Positions 44,106-53,894 of a stretch of 64,000 bases of DNA are shown one piece after another; the stretch's first letter is position 1, and every line of letters starts with the position of its first letter. Source of the DNA: Halodesulfovibrio aestuarii (lineage in GTDB: Bacteria; Desulfobacterota; Desulfovibrionia; Desulfovibrionales; Desulfovibrionaceae); assembly GCF_050571805.1 (NCBI RefSeq), contig NZ_CP192219.1, one strand, 5' to 3'. A program made the position numbers and the translations under genes. The notes below the pieces were generated by a model that worked only from the letters and a program-made list of their open reading frames with translations, was not told the DNA's origin and ran no database searches.

Positions 44106-47100
44106 CTACATTTCAATTTCTGTAAGCTTGTCTGCTTTACGGATATTGACGCAACTAGCCTTATATTCCGGGATAGTTGTATTCGGATCACCTACAGAAG
44201 GAGTAAGTCTGTTCGTTGAGTCACCTGTACCGGGAGTTGTCCAGCCGAAGCAGAACGGCATACCGATAAGGTGAACAATTTTGCCTTCGACTTTGAGAGG
44301 GCGCATACGAACTGTCACCATCGCAATGGCTTCAACTTTTCCGCGAATACTTTCCACAATAACGCCGTCGCCGTTAGCAATGCCTTTTTCTTTAGCCAGT
44401 TCAGGGCTCATCTCAACATACAGCTGAGGTTCGGCTTCAAGCAGGTTCGGTACGTTTCGTGTTTCACCGCCGCCGCACCAGTGTTCGGTAAGGCTGTATG
44501 TGGTGAGAACAATTGGGAAGTTCGGATCAGCAGGTTTTGCGAGCTTATCCATGTCGCTGTCGATGCGTTTATACACCGGACTGCTGAGCTGGTTTGAGAA
44601 CGGATGAGAATTAATCGGAGTCTCAACCGGTTCATAATGTTCAGGGATTGGGCCGTCTTTTCTGCCAGGGCCGAAAATCTGACCGTGTCCGTGTTTGCTC
44701 ATGATGAACGGATTCTTACCTTCACCGCTGGACATAGGTTTCCAGCCGCCATCCGGCACATCACCAACCCATTTTTTGCCGTCCCATTTGATAACAGCTT
44801 TTTTAGGGTTAAGCGGCATACCTTCTGCGTTAACAGAAGCTCTGTTGTATAGAATACGGCGGTTTACAGGCCAACACCATGCCCAATTAGGGTACAGTCC
44901 AATGTTGGCCTGCATGTCGGTTTGTTCAGGGTTGCGACGTTTTGCCTTGTTGCCATCTTCCTCAGTATAACTGCCTGCATAGAGCCAGTTAAGGGACATG
45001 GTTGAACCATCGTCGCCCAGAGCTGTGAAAGACGGAACCTGTTGGCCTTTTTTGTATTTTTTACCTTTTACTACGGTGTCTTTTGTGAACTGACCGTTAA
45101 TGAGGCGCGTCCAGTATTCGGCATCGTATGTTTCAGGCCAGTTGAGCATTGTAATTGCTTCTGGAAGCTTGCCGCCTTCTTTTTTGTACAGGTCGCGTAC
45201 TCTGTTCATCAGAGGAACGAATGCTGCACCGAAGGAGCGCGCTTCTGCTTCCGGCTCAATTACTTTGTCATGCCAGCCAAGCCAGCGACCGGAGTTGGTA
45301 ACTGTACCTTCTTTTTCAACACGGTGTGCAGAGGGCAGCAGGAATACTTCAGTTTTGACCTTCTTGGGGTCAACGCCCGGACGGTGCCAGTTATCTGTGG
45401 TTTCGGAATTATGAAGTTCCTGTGTTACCAGCCAGTCCAAGTTGTCCAGTGCCTTACGTAACTTGTTGGAGTTCGGCACACTGTTCATCGGGTTGAGGCC
45501 GATAATGAAACCACCGGTGATTTCATTTTTGTACATGCGGTCGAACAGGAACATGTAAGAGTGGTCTGCGCCTTTTTCAATTTTAGGGAGCAGTCCGTAA
45601 CAGTATCCATTTTCGGCAGTTGCGTTGTCACCGAACCAGCCTTTCAGCAGGCTGGTGAAGTACTTAGGCTTGTGCTGCCACCAGTTTGCACTCTGTGTAT
45701 CGTGAGAAACAGGAGTGTTGGCTTTGTTGTACTCTGCATATGTCTGCCAGTCAGCTTTAGGCATAGCCATGTAGCCCGGAATAATATGGTAGAGCAGGGT
45801 ATGGTCCGTTGAGCCCTGTACGTTCGGCTCTCCACGCAATGCATTAATGCCGCCGCCTGCAATCCCTATGTTACCGAGGAGTAACTGAAGAATGCCAGCA
45901 CTGCGGATGTTTTGTACGCCTACAGTATGCTGGGTCCAGCCCAATGCATACATGATAGTACCGGCACGTGTTGCTGTTCCGGTAGAACTGAAGTTCTCAT
46001 ATACTTTGCTGAGGTTGTCTTTGGATACGCCCGTAACAGAAGACACGTTATCAAGATTGTAACGTGAGAAGTGTGTTTTCAGCAGATTGAAAACACAGCG
46101 CGGGTGTTTGAGAGACATGTCTTTTTTGGGAATACCGTTGGAATCGAGATCAAACTTCCATGAGCTTTGATCATATGTACGATTTTTAGGGTCATACCCG
46201 CTAAACAGACCGTCATTGAATTCAAACCCTTCGCTTACTATGTACGGAGCGTTGGTGTAGTCTACTACGTAGTCTTTGAAGTACTTTCCGTTTTCAAGCA
46301 CATAATGAATCATACCGCCCATAAAGGCGATATCTGTGCCGGAACGGATAGGTACATGGAAATCAGAACGGGCAGATGTACGGGAGAACTTAGGGTCAAC
46401 ATGCATTATTGTTGCACCTGCGTCTTTAGCCCGTAACACCCATTTGAAGGAAATAGGGTGATGTTCAGCGGCATTACTGCCGATGATCAGGATTGAATCG
46501 GCATTCTTGATGTCGATCCAGTGGTTTGTCATAGCACCGCGTCCAAACGACTCTCCCAGAGCCGCTACAGTTGCGCTGTGTCAGATACGTGCCTGGTGGT
46601 CCATGTGGACGACACCGAGGCTGCGCATAGCTTGATGGATAAGGGCACATTCCTCGTTGCTGGCATGCGAAGTACCAAGCAGGAACATTGATTCCAGACG
46701 GTTGACGGTCTGGCCTTTATCATTTTTTAAGATAAGTTCTTTGTCCCGGGTCTCTTTAACTTTTTTTGCAATTTTAGTGAGAACCCAGTCCCAGTCTTTT
46801 TCTTCCCATTTATCACTGTATGGAGCACGGTACATAGGTTTTTTAACCCTGTGCTCGTTGCGTGACATAGAAAGAAGGGCTGCACCTTTAGCGCAGAGTG
46901 CTCCTTCATTGATTGGGAAGTCCGGATCACCTTCTGTACTGATGAGCTTTCCGTCGCGAACATGTGCGATGATGTGACAGCTTACTGAACAGAATGGACA
47001 GATTGTGATGACTTCCTTAGCGCCTTTTGTTTTGAGGGAAGTCGCGTAGGCCTGCGCTTCCGTCAAATCAAAGCCGAGCTGTCCCAGTGAGAGGCAGGCT

Positions 47101-47147
47101 ACCCCGGCACTGGTGAGCTTTAGGAATCCTCGCCGCGTATAACTCAT
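44106..47147 (-). CDS. fdhA: Formate dehydrogenase alpha subunit with selenocysteine (read through UGA)
   Basis: The minus strand from ATG 47147 (AGGAGG upstream) to 44106 is one frame interrupted only by UGA at 46581-46583. The context 'HMDHQARI-U-HSATVAALGESFGRGAMTN' is the selenocysteine active site of molybdopterin formate dehydrogenases, with the UGA as residue 189. Full length is 1013 residues, normal for FdnG-type subunits. A Tat signal (YTRRGFLKLTSAG) and a 4Fe-4S motif (C50, C53, C57, C85) precede it. It oxidises formate to CO2 in the periplasm. Automatic gene finders will split it in two. Confidence 0.96.
46548..46583 (-). promoter_or_regulatory. bSECIS-like hairpin downstream of the selenocysteine UGA
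   Basis: Sixteen bases after the UGA the mRNA can form CGGCUCU-GGG-AGAGUCG, a 7-bp stem (one G-U pair) with a three-G loop. Size, distance and guanines in the apical loop fit bacterial SECIS elements bound by SelB. Confidence 0.75.
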
Positions 47148-47258
47148 GCGTTGGCCTCCTGTAGTGAGTAAGATAATTGTACTGAATTTATACAATGCAT
47201 AGAGCAAACTATCACACGCTGTTCATTTTTGTTGCAAGTTAAATGTTTAAACTCAGTA

Positions 47259-47272
47259 TGTTAACATTAACA
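47259..47272. promoter_or_regulatory. Palindromic operator candidate upstream of fdhA
   Basis: TGTTAACATTAACA is a perfect 6-2-6 palindrome, 112 bp before the fdhA start and just downstream of the end of the ModE-like regulator gene. It may bind that or another regulator. Confidence 0.45.
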
Positions 47273-47350
47273 CGCCTATGGGCGCACCTTTCCCGATAAT
47301 GTGTCCTTGAATTGATAAGCACATTTTTTAAGCAGAGGAACATAGGCTGG

Positions 47351-47749
47351 TTATTCTCTTGAAATTACGGGAGAAGGAAGGTCTTTTATTGACCAATACT
47401 TGTCAGGTGCATACCCGAAGTGTTCTGCAGCGGATGAGAGTGCATACTGTTCTACGTTATCCAGCCATTTTTTATAGGATGAAATAAGATGCTTCGCTGC
47501 TGTACTGAGCTGAGCTGAGGAACCTTTCCCGGCTTGCTGCTCTAGCAATTTCACACCGAGGATTTTTTCAGATGCCTTAATTTTTCCCCAAGCTGCCCTG
47601 TACGACATACCCAACGCTTTAGCTGCCGCACTGAGTGAACCAGTGTGCTCTATGTATTCAAGTAGTTGTAATCTTCCTTGTCCCATAAGAACCCCCGAAG
47701 AGGTTTCGAGCCATAGGTGAATTCGCATTGTTGGAGCGCCAGTTGTCAT
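47351..47749 (-). CDS. ModE-type winged-helix regulator (N-terminal domain only)
   Basis: About 132 residues from ATG 47749. The domain 'GQGRLQLLEYIEHTGSLSAAAKALGMSYRAAWGKIKASEKILGVKLLE' is the LysR-like HTH of ModE, followed by 'GKGSSAQLSTAAKHLISSYKKW'. The molbindin domains that sense molybdate in full ModE are missing, as in many deltaproteobacterial homologues. Encoded on the same strand immediately upstream of the formate dehydrogenase operon, it probably regulates fdh or cofactor genes in response to molybdate or tungstate. How it senses metal is unclear. Confidence 0.82.
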   Translation of the reverse strand: MTTGAPTMRIHLWLETSSGVLMGQGRLQLLEYIEHTGSLSAAAKALGMSYRAAWGKIKASEKILGVKLLEQQAGKGSSAQLSTAAKHLISSYKKWLDNVEQYALSSAAEHFGYAPDKYWSIKDLPSPVISRE

Positions 47750-48065
47750 CGTATTAATCCAGTTGAGTGTTTCTTTTTTATTATGTCTAAAAAGATATAA
47801 CAAAATGGAAAAGTAGTATTATTTTAAAATATTACGCTTTGTTTGGCACTGAAATGGGTAACTACCTTAAATATTGGGGATTCATTAAGTTTTTTACGTG
47901 TTGTGTTGTAGTTATGTTAAATAAAACATAGTAGTTAAATGGTATTTTAAAGATAGATATTAACCTATGCATAAAAAGACATAGGTTTGTTTTGTGGAAT
48001 CTAAATTGTTTTTAGGTAGCTTTTTAGTAAGAGATGTGGTGCGTATAATTCTTTAGGAGAAAATA
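47750..48065. other. Divergent promoter region
   Basis: AT-rich spacer between the ModE-like gene (minus) and the flavin-binding protein gene (plus). Nothing specific recognised. Confidence 0.4.
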
Positions 48066-48539
48066 ATGAGGCGAAAAGATAAAGATGTTACTGGAGAAGA
48101 GCTTGTTGATGAAGTGCTAGATGCTGTGGCTGTCTGTCGTTTAGGAATGTGTGTAGACAATAAGCCGTATGTCGTTCCTCTAAATTTTGTGCATCAGGGA
48201 ACGACTCTGTTCATTCACTGTGCAAAAAGCGGTAGAAAAATTGACGTACTGAATAGCAATCCGAATGTATTTATTGAAGTAACTCGTGAGGGGGCGTTTG
48301 TTCCATCATCAACTACTGAAAATATATGTAACAGTGGGTATACCTTCCAATGTTTAATGGCGAACGGAATCGTTGAGTTTGTTCAGGATGTTGAAGAAAA
48401 GAAACGAGTTTTGGATGCTGTTTGTGCGAAGTATTATGGCAAGGCAGGAACAATGCCTGCTTCGGAAGTTCGTCGTACTTGTATATTGAAAATTGAGCTT
48501 ACAGATATCAGTGTGAAACAGGCTGGCGACTGGTCATGA
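48066..48539 (+). CDS. Pyridoxamine 5'-phosphate oxidase-family protein (NimA-like)
   Basis: 157 residues. The split-barrel flavin-binding fold is recognisable from 'VDEVLDAVAVCRLGMCVDNKPYVVPLNFVHQGTTLFIHCAKSGRKIDVLNSNPNVFIEV', the standard start of NimA/PNPOx-like proteins, and 'VRRTCILKIELTDISVKQAG' at the end. Members bind FMN or haem and some reduce nitroimidazoles, but the substrate is unknown here. GGAGAAAATA precedes the ATG. Monocistronic. Confidence 0.85.
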   Translation: MRRKDKDVTGEELVDEVLDAVAVCRLGMCVDNKPYVVPLNFVHQGTTLFIHCAKSGRKIDVLNSNPNVFIEVTREGAFVPSSTTENICNSGYTFQCLMANGIVEFVQDVEEKKRVLDAVCAKYYGKAGTMPASEVRRTCILKIELTDISVKQAGDWS

Positions 48540-48691
48540 GAACAGGTTCAGGCATAGATTGAACGATGGGTATTGACTTGCACGCATCATGCTCTTTTTT
48601 TGTGCGTCTTGCAGTATATTGTCATTGAAAAGGCAATTCGTTTGATGCAGGGTGACGCTCAGTTATCTAATAAGTAATGAGGAATGTTGAG

Positions 48692-49144
48692 ATGATTTTA
48701 GATGTTTTGGAGCATGCTGCAAGATATGAAGCGTTATCACCATATTTTGCTGAAGCCTTTGCCTTTTTGCGCCGTGAGGATCTGCATGACTTGCCGGACG
48801 GGCAGTATGAGATACAGGGCCGCAAACTGTTTGCTACAGTAGTCCATCAACAGGGTAAATCTGTTGATGAGGCAAAGCTCGAAGCGCATGACGAATACGT
48901 CGATATACAGTTTGTGATGAAGGGTAATGAGCGTATGGGGTGGAAGTCGCGAGGTGACATATCCGTGCCTGCTGAAAAGCCGGAAGAATATCCTGATGTG
49001 TACTTTTACGATGAGCCACCGGTTAGCTGGAATACTGTTTTGCCGGGAAGCTTCGCTATCTTCTTTCCTGAAGATGCACACATGCCTATGATTTCAGATG
49101 ATGAAATTCATAAGGTAATTCTGAAGGTTGCGGTGAATTTATAG
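48692..49144 (+). CDS. YhcH/YjgK/YiaL-family protein
   Basis: About 150 residues with the beta-barrel family markers 'DGQYEIQGRKLFATVVHQQGKS', 'EAHDEYVDIQFVMKGNERMGW', 'YFYDEPP', and 'GSFAIFFPEDAHMPMI' with a metal-binding Glu and His. Homologues occur in sialic acid and other sugar operons and may be sugar anomerases or isomerases; here no sugar genes are adjacent. ATG 48692 with GAGG upstream is preferred over 48677. Confidence 0.85.
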   Translation: MILDVLEHAARYEALSPYFAEAFAFLRREDLHDLPDGQYEIQGRKLFATVVHQQGKSVDEAKLEAHDEYVDIQFVMKGNERMGWKSRGDISVPAEKPEEYPDVYFYDEPPVSWNTVLPGSFAIFFPEDAHMPMISDDEIHKVILKVAVNL

Positions 49145-49222
49145 CTATATATGCGGTGGTGCTTGCTTGAGAGTGTAAAAAAATGATGGTCACCTGAGTG
49201 TGTCGTAGGGGGCGACAGCGGG

Positions 49223-50311
49223 TTACTCTACATTCGAAGACTCAACTTCCTGCATTTCCATTGGCGGCATTTCCGGTTTTACATATAAATCGATTTCCTC
49301 AATAGCTTTCTGTAGCCCCTGATTTGCTGCTTTTTCTATCCAATACGCAAATTCTCCCAGATTTTTTTCGACACCTTCGCCGTACTTATAGCACATTGCT
49401 ATACGGTATTGCGCATCTTTATCATCTTGCTTTGCAGATTCGAGATACAGATAGGCTGCTTCTTCTAGATTCTGTTCAATCGCCTTTCCGGTTCGGTAGC
49501 GCTCTGCAAGGTTGTATTGTGCAATAGCATGACCTTGCTTAGCTGCTTGGTAATACCAGAAGGTTGCTTTTTTTTCATCCTGCACAACGCCGGTACCTGT
49601 TGTGTAATAATATCCCATATTATTTTGTGCAACAGCATTACCATGTTTGGCCGCCTTCGCATACCATGTAATAGCTTTGTTCAGGTCGGTATCAACGCCT
49701 TCCCCGCGTGCATAGCTTGCAGCCACATGAATATATGCATCTGCAAAGTCCTGATCCGCAGCGAGCTTGAACCAATAGAATGCGGTGATAGGGTCGTATT
49801 CTACTTCAACGCCTTGAGTGTAGAAGCAAGCAAGAGAGTATTGTGCCATAGCATTGCCGCCTTCAGCCGCCTCTGCGTATAGTGTGAGAGCTTTGCTGGC
49901 AGACTGCTCAACACCGTCACCGTATTCATAACAGCGAGCCACCTCTGCGGTGGCATCAACACTGCCTGCAGCCTGTGCGCGTTCATACCATTGAAGAGCT
50001 GTTTTGTTGTCTGCAGTCACTCCATGCCCGTAACGATAGATGTCTCCAAGCTCAAGCTGCGCCCGACTGTATCCTTGTTCCGCAGAGGCAATAAAGAGGC
50101 GAAGACCTCTTTCCTGACTGGGCTCTGTTCCCTGTCCCCAGTAATAGCATGTGCCAAGGTAATAGAGTGCCTCAGGAGTTATATTCCGTCCCGATGATTC
50201 AAAAAGAGAAATGGCGAGTTCGTATTCTTCGTTATTGTAAGCCGTAAGGGCTTGCTCAAGAGAAGAATGCAGGGATGCTTTGGTGAACAGTTTTTTTACG
50301 GAAGAAAACAC
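49223..50311 (-). CDS. Sel1-repeat (TPR-like) protein
   Basis: 362 residues from GTG 50311 with GGAGCG upstream. About eight Sel1-like repeats of 36 residues run from residue 47 to 345, each with the 'A-x3-LG-x2-Y-x2-G-x-GV-x2-D-x2-KA-x2-WY-x2-AA-x2-G' pattern, for example 'AQNNMGYYYTTGTGVVQDEK'. There is no signal peptide, so it is likely cytosolic. Such solenoids mediate protein-protein contacts. The partner is unknown. A Glu/Met/Pro-rich tail follows the last repeat. Confidence 0.88.
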   Translation of the reverse strand: MFSSVKKLFTKASLHSSLEQALTAYNNEEYELAISLFESSGRNITPEALYYLGTCYYWGQGTEPSQERGLRLFIASAEQGYSRAQLELGDIYRYGHGVTADNKTALQWYERAQAAGSVDATAEVARCYEYGDGVEQSASKALTLYAEAAEGGNAMAQYSLACFYTQGVEVEYDPITAFYWFKLAADQDFADAYIHVAASYARGEGVDTDLNKAITWYAKAAKHGNAVAQNNMGYYYTTGTGVVQDEKKATFWYYQAAKQGHAIAQYNLAERYRTGKAIEQNLEEAAYLYLESAKQDDKDAQYRIAMCYKYGEGVEKNLGEFAYWIEKAANQGLQKAIEEIDLYVKPEMPPMEMQEVESSNVE

Positions 50312-50982
50312 AGGCGCTCCAGTCAGTCATGAATAGTGTATCGAATCGGCAAGGTGTATCTTTGCAGTACATGGCAATGCGCACGGGTACAAGTTTGAAA
50401 GATTGATAGAGAAAAAAATGTACAGTGCCGTCGCGTTCCATAGTGTGTAAAAAATTATAAGTAGCTAATCAAGACGGTACGTTTCTTTCGTTTTGATACG
50501 TTGTTGTCGTTGGTTAATATAAAGACTTTTTATATTAGGAAGGTAAGGAAATGTCTTACAAGTGGTCTAAATATAAATATGTACAAAAGTAGACATATTT
50601 ATGTAGATAAATATGTTGCTAGTTCAAGAATATTGTTGATGCAAAAAAGTTAAACCGTGTATAGACATAGATCAAAGAAAATTTTTGTTCCTAGTCATAT
50701 GTTTTGATTACTACGTAAATGATCTGAATAAAAACGTACGTGGTTATGCTTAGATAAAAGAACAAGATTTCCATTTTGAATGTAATGAGAGTTTAGCCAC
50801 TCTTATTCATATATGAAGCTCACCATAGAGGCATGTAGATAATCGTTAGCCGCGAAGATCAACATGAAGCCACCTCAATATAAGAGCTTCATTCTCGGCT
50901 GCATATTTTTTTACCCACGGGTACAAAAATTTGAACGGCCACTGACTTTGGATTTTAGTGAACTTAAGAAGGAAAATTTATT
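50312..50982. other. Long leader of the porin gene
   Basis: 671 bp of AT-rich sequence between diverging genes. It is likely to contain the strong porin promoter and perhaps a long untranslated leader. A 13-residue reading frame with a good ribosome binding site lies at 50551-50592. Confidence 0.45.
50551..50592 (+). CDS. Very short reading frame (MSYKWSKYKYVQK), possible leader peptide
   Basis: GGAAGGTAAGGAA lies directly before ATG, then 13 codons rich in Lys and Tyr and a TAG. It is about 390 bp upstream of the porin gene. Only the strong ribosome binding site supports it; it could be chance. Confidence 0.25.
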   Translation: MSYKWSKYKYVQK

Positions 50983-52194
50983 ATGAAACGTATTATCGTT
51001 CTCGCACTTGCTGCATGCATGGTGCTTGGTGCTGCTTTTAGCGCATCTGCTGCTGAATTTAAGGCTTCCGGTTTCCTCTACGCTGGTTACGACTACCTTA
51101 ACGTAGATAACAACGGCAAAACAAATGATTTCTCTCAGCGTTTCCGCTCCCAGATCGACATCGTTGCATCTGAGTCCCTCTCCGGTACCGTATTCTTCGA
51201 AATCGACCAGACTTGGGGTCATGCAAATGGCAACATCGGTAACAACTCCGGTGGTGCTCTTGGTGCTGACGGCGTTAACATCGAAACCAAACGTGCTTAC
51301 ATGACCTTCCTCGTACCTTCCACTTCCGTTCAGGTTCGTGCTGGTATCCAGGGTCTTGCTCTTCCAGGCGCAGTTGCTGGTTCTCCAGTAATCAACCATG
51401 ACGTTGCTGCTATCGTAGCTAGCACTTCTTTCGGTAAAGTTGATGCAACTGCATTCTTCGCACGTCCTTACGACGCTGATGCTTCTAGCACAACTGCTGA
51501 CCTCTTCGGTGCTATCGTTTCTGCAAACCTCGACGTAGTAACTGTTAGCCCTTACATCATGGTTTCTAACAACGGTCACGACTCCGGCGCCCTCAACGGC
51601 AACGAAGCACAGTGGTACGGTGTTGCAGTAGAAGCTACTCCAGTTGAAAACCTCACTCTCGCATTCGACGGTATCTACGGTGCTGTTGAGTCTCAGGACG
51701 ATGGCTTCTTCTTAGCTGGTAAAGCTGCTTACGCAACTGACTTCGCAGTTCCTGCATTCCTCGCATGGTACGGTTCCGGTAACGACAGCGACGGCGAAGG
51801 CATCATGCCTACTCTCGAAGGTCTTGACTTCGTTCCTTGTACTCTTGTTGGTTTCGGTGCTGCTGCTACTTCTTCCGATGCACTCTTCGGTAGCGCAATC
51901 GGCAAATGGGGCGTATCTCTTCAGGCTTCTGAAATGTCCTTCATCGAAAAAGTTTCCCACACTGTTCGCGCAACCTACATTCGTGGCACTAACGACGACG
52001 ACCTCGCAGCTAACATCACAAACTGGTCCGATGATGATTCTGCAGTTGAATTTGACTTCGTAACCACTTACGCTGCATACGATAACCTCGACATTATCGT
52101 TGACCTTGCTTACGCAGTAACTGATCTCGACGACGCTGCTCCTAGCACTGACGACGTTTTCAAAGCTGCTATCGGCGCACAGTACAACTTCTAA
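50983..52194 (+). CDS. Outer membrane homotrimeric porin, Desulfovibrio type
   Basis: 403 residues. Signal peptide MKRIIVLALAACMVLGAAF, cleaved after SASA. The mature protein starts 'AEFKASGFLYAGYDYL' and has alternating beta strands to a terminal Phe ('AAIGAQYNF'), which is the barrel-assembly signal. This is the abundant porin family of Desulfovibrionaceae. Codon use is strongly biased and GC-richer than its surroundings, as expected for a highly expressed gene. AAGGA precedes ATG. A strong terminator follows. A truncated relative lies at 34837-35436. Confidence 0.9.
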   Translation: MKRIIVLALAACMVLGAAFSASAAEFKASGFLYAGYDYLNVDNNGKTNDFSQRFRSQIDIVASESLSGTVFFEIDQTWGHANGNIGNNSGGALGADGVNIETKRAYMTFLVPSTSVQVRAGIQGLALPGAVAGSPVINHDVAAIVASTSFGKVDATAFFARPYDADASSTTADLFGAIVSANLDVVTVSPYIMVSNNGHDSGALNGNEAQWYGVAVEATPVENLTLAFDGIYGAVESQDDGFFLAGKAAYATDFAVPAFLAWYGSGNDSDGEGIMPTLEGLDFVPCTLVGFGAAATSSDALFGSAIGKWGVSLQASEMSFIEKVSHTVRATYIRGTNDDDLAANITNWSDDDSAVEFDFVTTYAAYDNLDIIVDLAYAVTDLDDAAPSTDDVFKAAIGAQYNF

Positions 52195-52240
52195 TTTAGA
52201 AGTTATTTTTACAAAGTCAGTGAGCTAACAGCCACTATAA

Positions 52241-52263
52241 GAGGTACCCGTAACGGGTACCTC
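52241..52263 (+). terminator. Terminator of the porin gene
   Basis: 10-bp perfect stem GAGGTACCCG-TAA-CGGGTACCTC followed by seven T, about 47 bp after the porin stop. Confidence 0.92.
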
Positions 52264-52274
52264 TTTTTTTATGC

Positions 52275-52321
52275 CTAACAAAAAGCCCCGCTACGTATTA
52301 CGTAGCGGGGCTTTTTGTTAG
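52275..52321. terminator. Second, bidirectional terminator
   Basis: 21-bp perfect stem (arms 52275-52295 and 52301-52321, core AAAAAGCCCCGCTACG) with a five-base loop. It is placed to end the minus-strand regulator transcript and back up the porin terminator. Confidence 0.92.
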
Positions 52322-52328
52322 TAGACAG

Positions 52329-52994
52329 CTAAGAAAGAGAAGATAATCCCTTGCGGAGAGCATATAGTGTTGCTTGCACTCTGTTGGACAAGTGCAGCTT
52401 TGTAAGAATATTGTTCATATGTGTGCTCACAGTTGCTTCACTGACTGTGAGTTCATCGGCAATACTTTTGTTTCCTTTTCCTTCTGCAACTAGTTGAAGA
52501 ATTTCGACCTCTCTAGGGGTAAGGGGGTGTGGTTCTGTGTGTTTATGCTCACCCGGAGAGGCAATAAGGGAAAGGGCTTCAAGAGCAATAGAAGGCGTAA
52601 AGGCAGGTTCACCTCTTTGAACTTTACAAATGTTTTGTGTGAGTTCGGTTAGTGATATGTCCTTGAGCAGGTATCCCATTGCGCCAGACTTAATTGCTGA
52701 AAAAACAGTATCACCTTCAGTCTTATGTGTAAGAATAATAATTTTACTGGTGAGATTGCTTTTTTTAATTTCCAGACTTGTTTGTATCCCGTTCATCACG
52801 GGCATGCCAATATTCATTAAAATGATGTCCGGTAGTAAGTGTCTCGCTTTTGAAAGTGCTTCGTTACCGTTTGAAGCTTCACCGACAACAGTTACTTCAG
52901 AAGTTGATGAAAGGCCTTCTCGTAGGCCAATCCGAAATATTTCGTGATTATCGACTACCAGAACCCGAATCGGTTTTTTAGGGCTGTTTTTCAT
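52329..52994 (-). CDS. NarL/LuxR-type response regulator with Asn at the phosphoacceptor site
   Basis: 221 residues. The receiver domain (about 9-125) reads 'VLVVDNHEIFRIGLREGL', 'PDIILMNIGMPVMNG', 'IIILTHKTEGDTVFSAIKSGAMGYLLKD'. The expected phosphoacceptor Asp is Asn61 (codon AAT at 52812-52814), and the usual second acidic residue is Asn16. The Thr and Lys of the switch remain. The C-terminal LuxR HTH is intact ('LTPREVEILQLVAEGKGNKSIADELTVSEATVSTHMNNILTKL'). It is therefore probably a phosphorylation-independent DNA-binding regulator. No kinase gene is adjacent and the target is unknown. Confidence 0.88.
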   Translation of the reverse strand: MKNSPKKPIRVLVVDNHEIFRIGLREGLSSTSEVTVVGEASNGNEALSKARHLLPDIILMNIGMPVMNGIQTSLEIKKSNLTSKIIILTHKTEGDTVFSAIKSGAMGYLLKDISLTELTQNICKVQRGEPAFTPSIALEALSLIASPGEHKHTEPHPLTPREVEILQLVAEGKGNKSIADELTVSEATVSTHMNNILTKLHLSNRVQATLYALRKGLSSLS

Positions 52995-53163
52995 TGTTCA
53001 TCCAGATAATTTAGAGAAAAGATAAGGTGTGTATCATCCATCAGTGTTGCTGGGCAGGGTATTCGGTCAGTGATGAATACAATGTGAAGGACCCGGAAAG
53101 AGAGTTTCTTCAGCCCAATATAAGCAGTGGTCGTGCTGCGTTACGAGTTATGTCTTGATCTGG

Positions 53164-53766
53164 TTATAATGCCAGTCCGTGTAAATATATATTGAGTAGC
53201 TCACTAGCATCATCTTCAGCTGACTCATTTGCTTTGGAAAAAATTTTTCGAAACATTACTCTGTCTATTGAATCAATAAAAAATAGTGCAACTTTTTCTG
53301 TGTCCATCGGGCGGAGTAAGTTTTGGGTTACTCCGTCCTCAAATGTTTGAGCAAAAATGTGGACCATTTCCCAATATATTGAGCTGGTATCGTTGATGAC
53401 TTTTTCAAAAAGAGTAAGCCAAACGATTTTTAGTTCATAAAATAAGGCTCTATTTTGCTCTGTATGGCGAGTGGTTTCAGAAATATATTGTTGTAGCTTC
53501 TCTACAGGGCTGATGTTTTTAGTAAAAATTTTTAGTACTTCATCATGCAATGGTTTAAAACAATAGTCTGCAACAGAAAGTAGAAGGTCGTTTTTATTTT
53601 TGAAGTAAAGGTACAAAGTTCCTTTAGCTATTCCAGCATGTTCTGCAACTTTATCCATAGTAAAATTCTTTAAGCCGTGAGATTGCAGTATTCGGACACC
53701 ACTGGCTAGAATAGTATGCCGTGTTTTTTGTTCTGTTCGTTGTTTTCTATTTAACTTGCTTTCCAC
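53164..53766 (-). CDS. TetR-family transcriptional regulator
   Basis: 200 residues from GTG 53766. The N-terminal HTH is standard: 'TRHTILASGVRILQSHGLKNFTMDKVAEHAGIAKGTLYLYFKNKNDLLLSVA'. The rest is a helical ligand-binding and dimer domain with no recognisable ligand signature. An inverted repeat at 53817-53831 may be its operator. No divergently transcribed efflux gene is found next to it, which is unusual for this class. Confidence 0.9.
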   Translation of the reverse strand: MESKLNRKQRTEQKTRHTILASGVRILQSHGLKNFTMDKVAEHAGIAKGTLYLYFKNKNDLLLSVADYCFKPLHDEVLKIFTKNISPVEKLQQYISETTRHTEQNRALFYELKIVWLTLFEKVINDTSSIYWEMVHIFAQTFEDGVTQNLLRPMDTEKVALFFIDSIDRVMFRKIFSKANESAEDDASELLNIYLHGLAL

Positions 53767-53816
53767 TGTTCTGATGTCTTTGTAAATAAAATTTTAAGTG
53801 AATTATCATTCATGAA

Positions 53817-53831
53817 ATGACTAACGGTCAT
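53817..53831. promoter_or_regulatory. Candidate TetR operator
   Basis: ATGAC-TAACG-GTCAT, five-base arms with a five-base centre, 50 bp upstream of the tetR start. Size and TGAC/GTCA arms resemble AcrR/TetR-type sites. Confidence 0.4.
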
Positions 53832-53894
53832 CCCAACAATACCACTCCTACAGGATGAGTAAAAATAAAGTCAAGCTTGTCGTAGAGGTGAAAT

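Noticed and set aside
50911..51579. Long open frame of 222 codons antisense to the porin gene
   Set aside because: Low-complexity, Ser/Cys/Thr-rich product without homology cues. It mirrors the biased codon use of the porin on the other strand.
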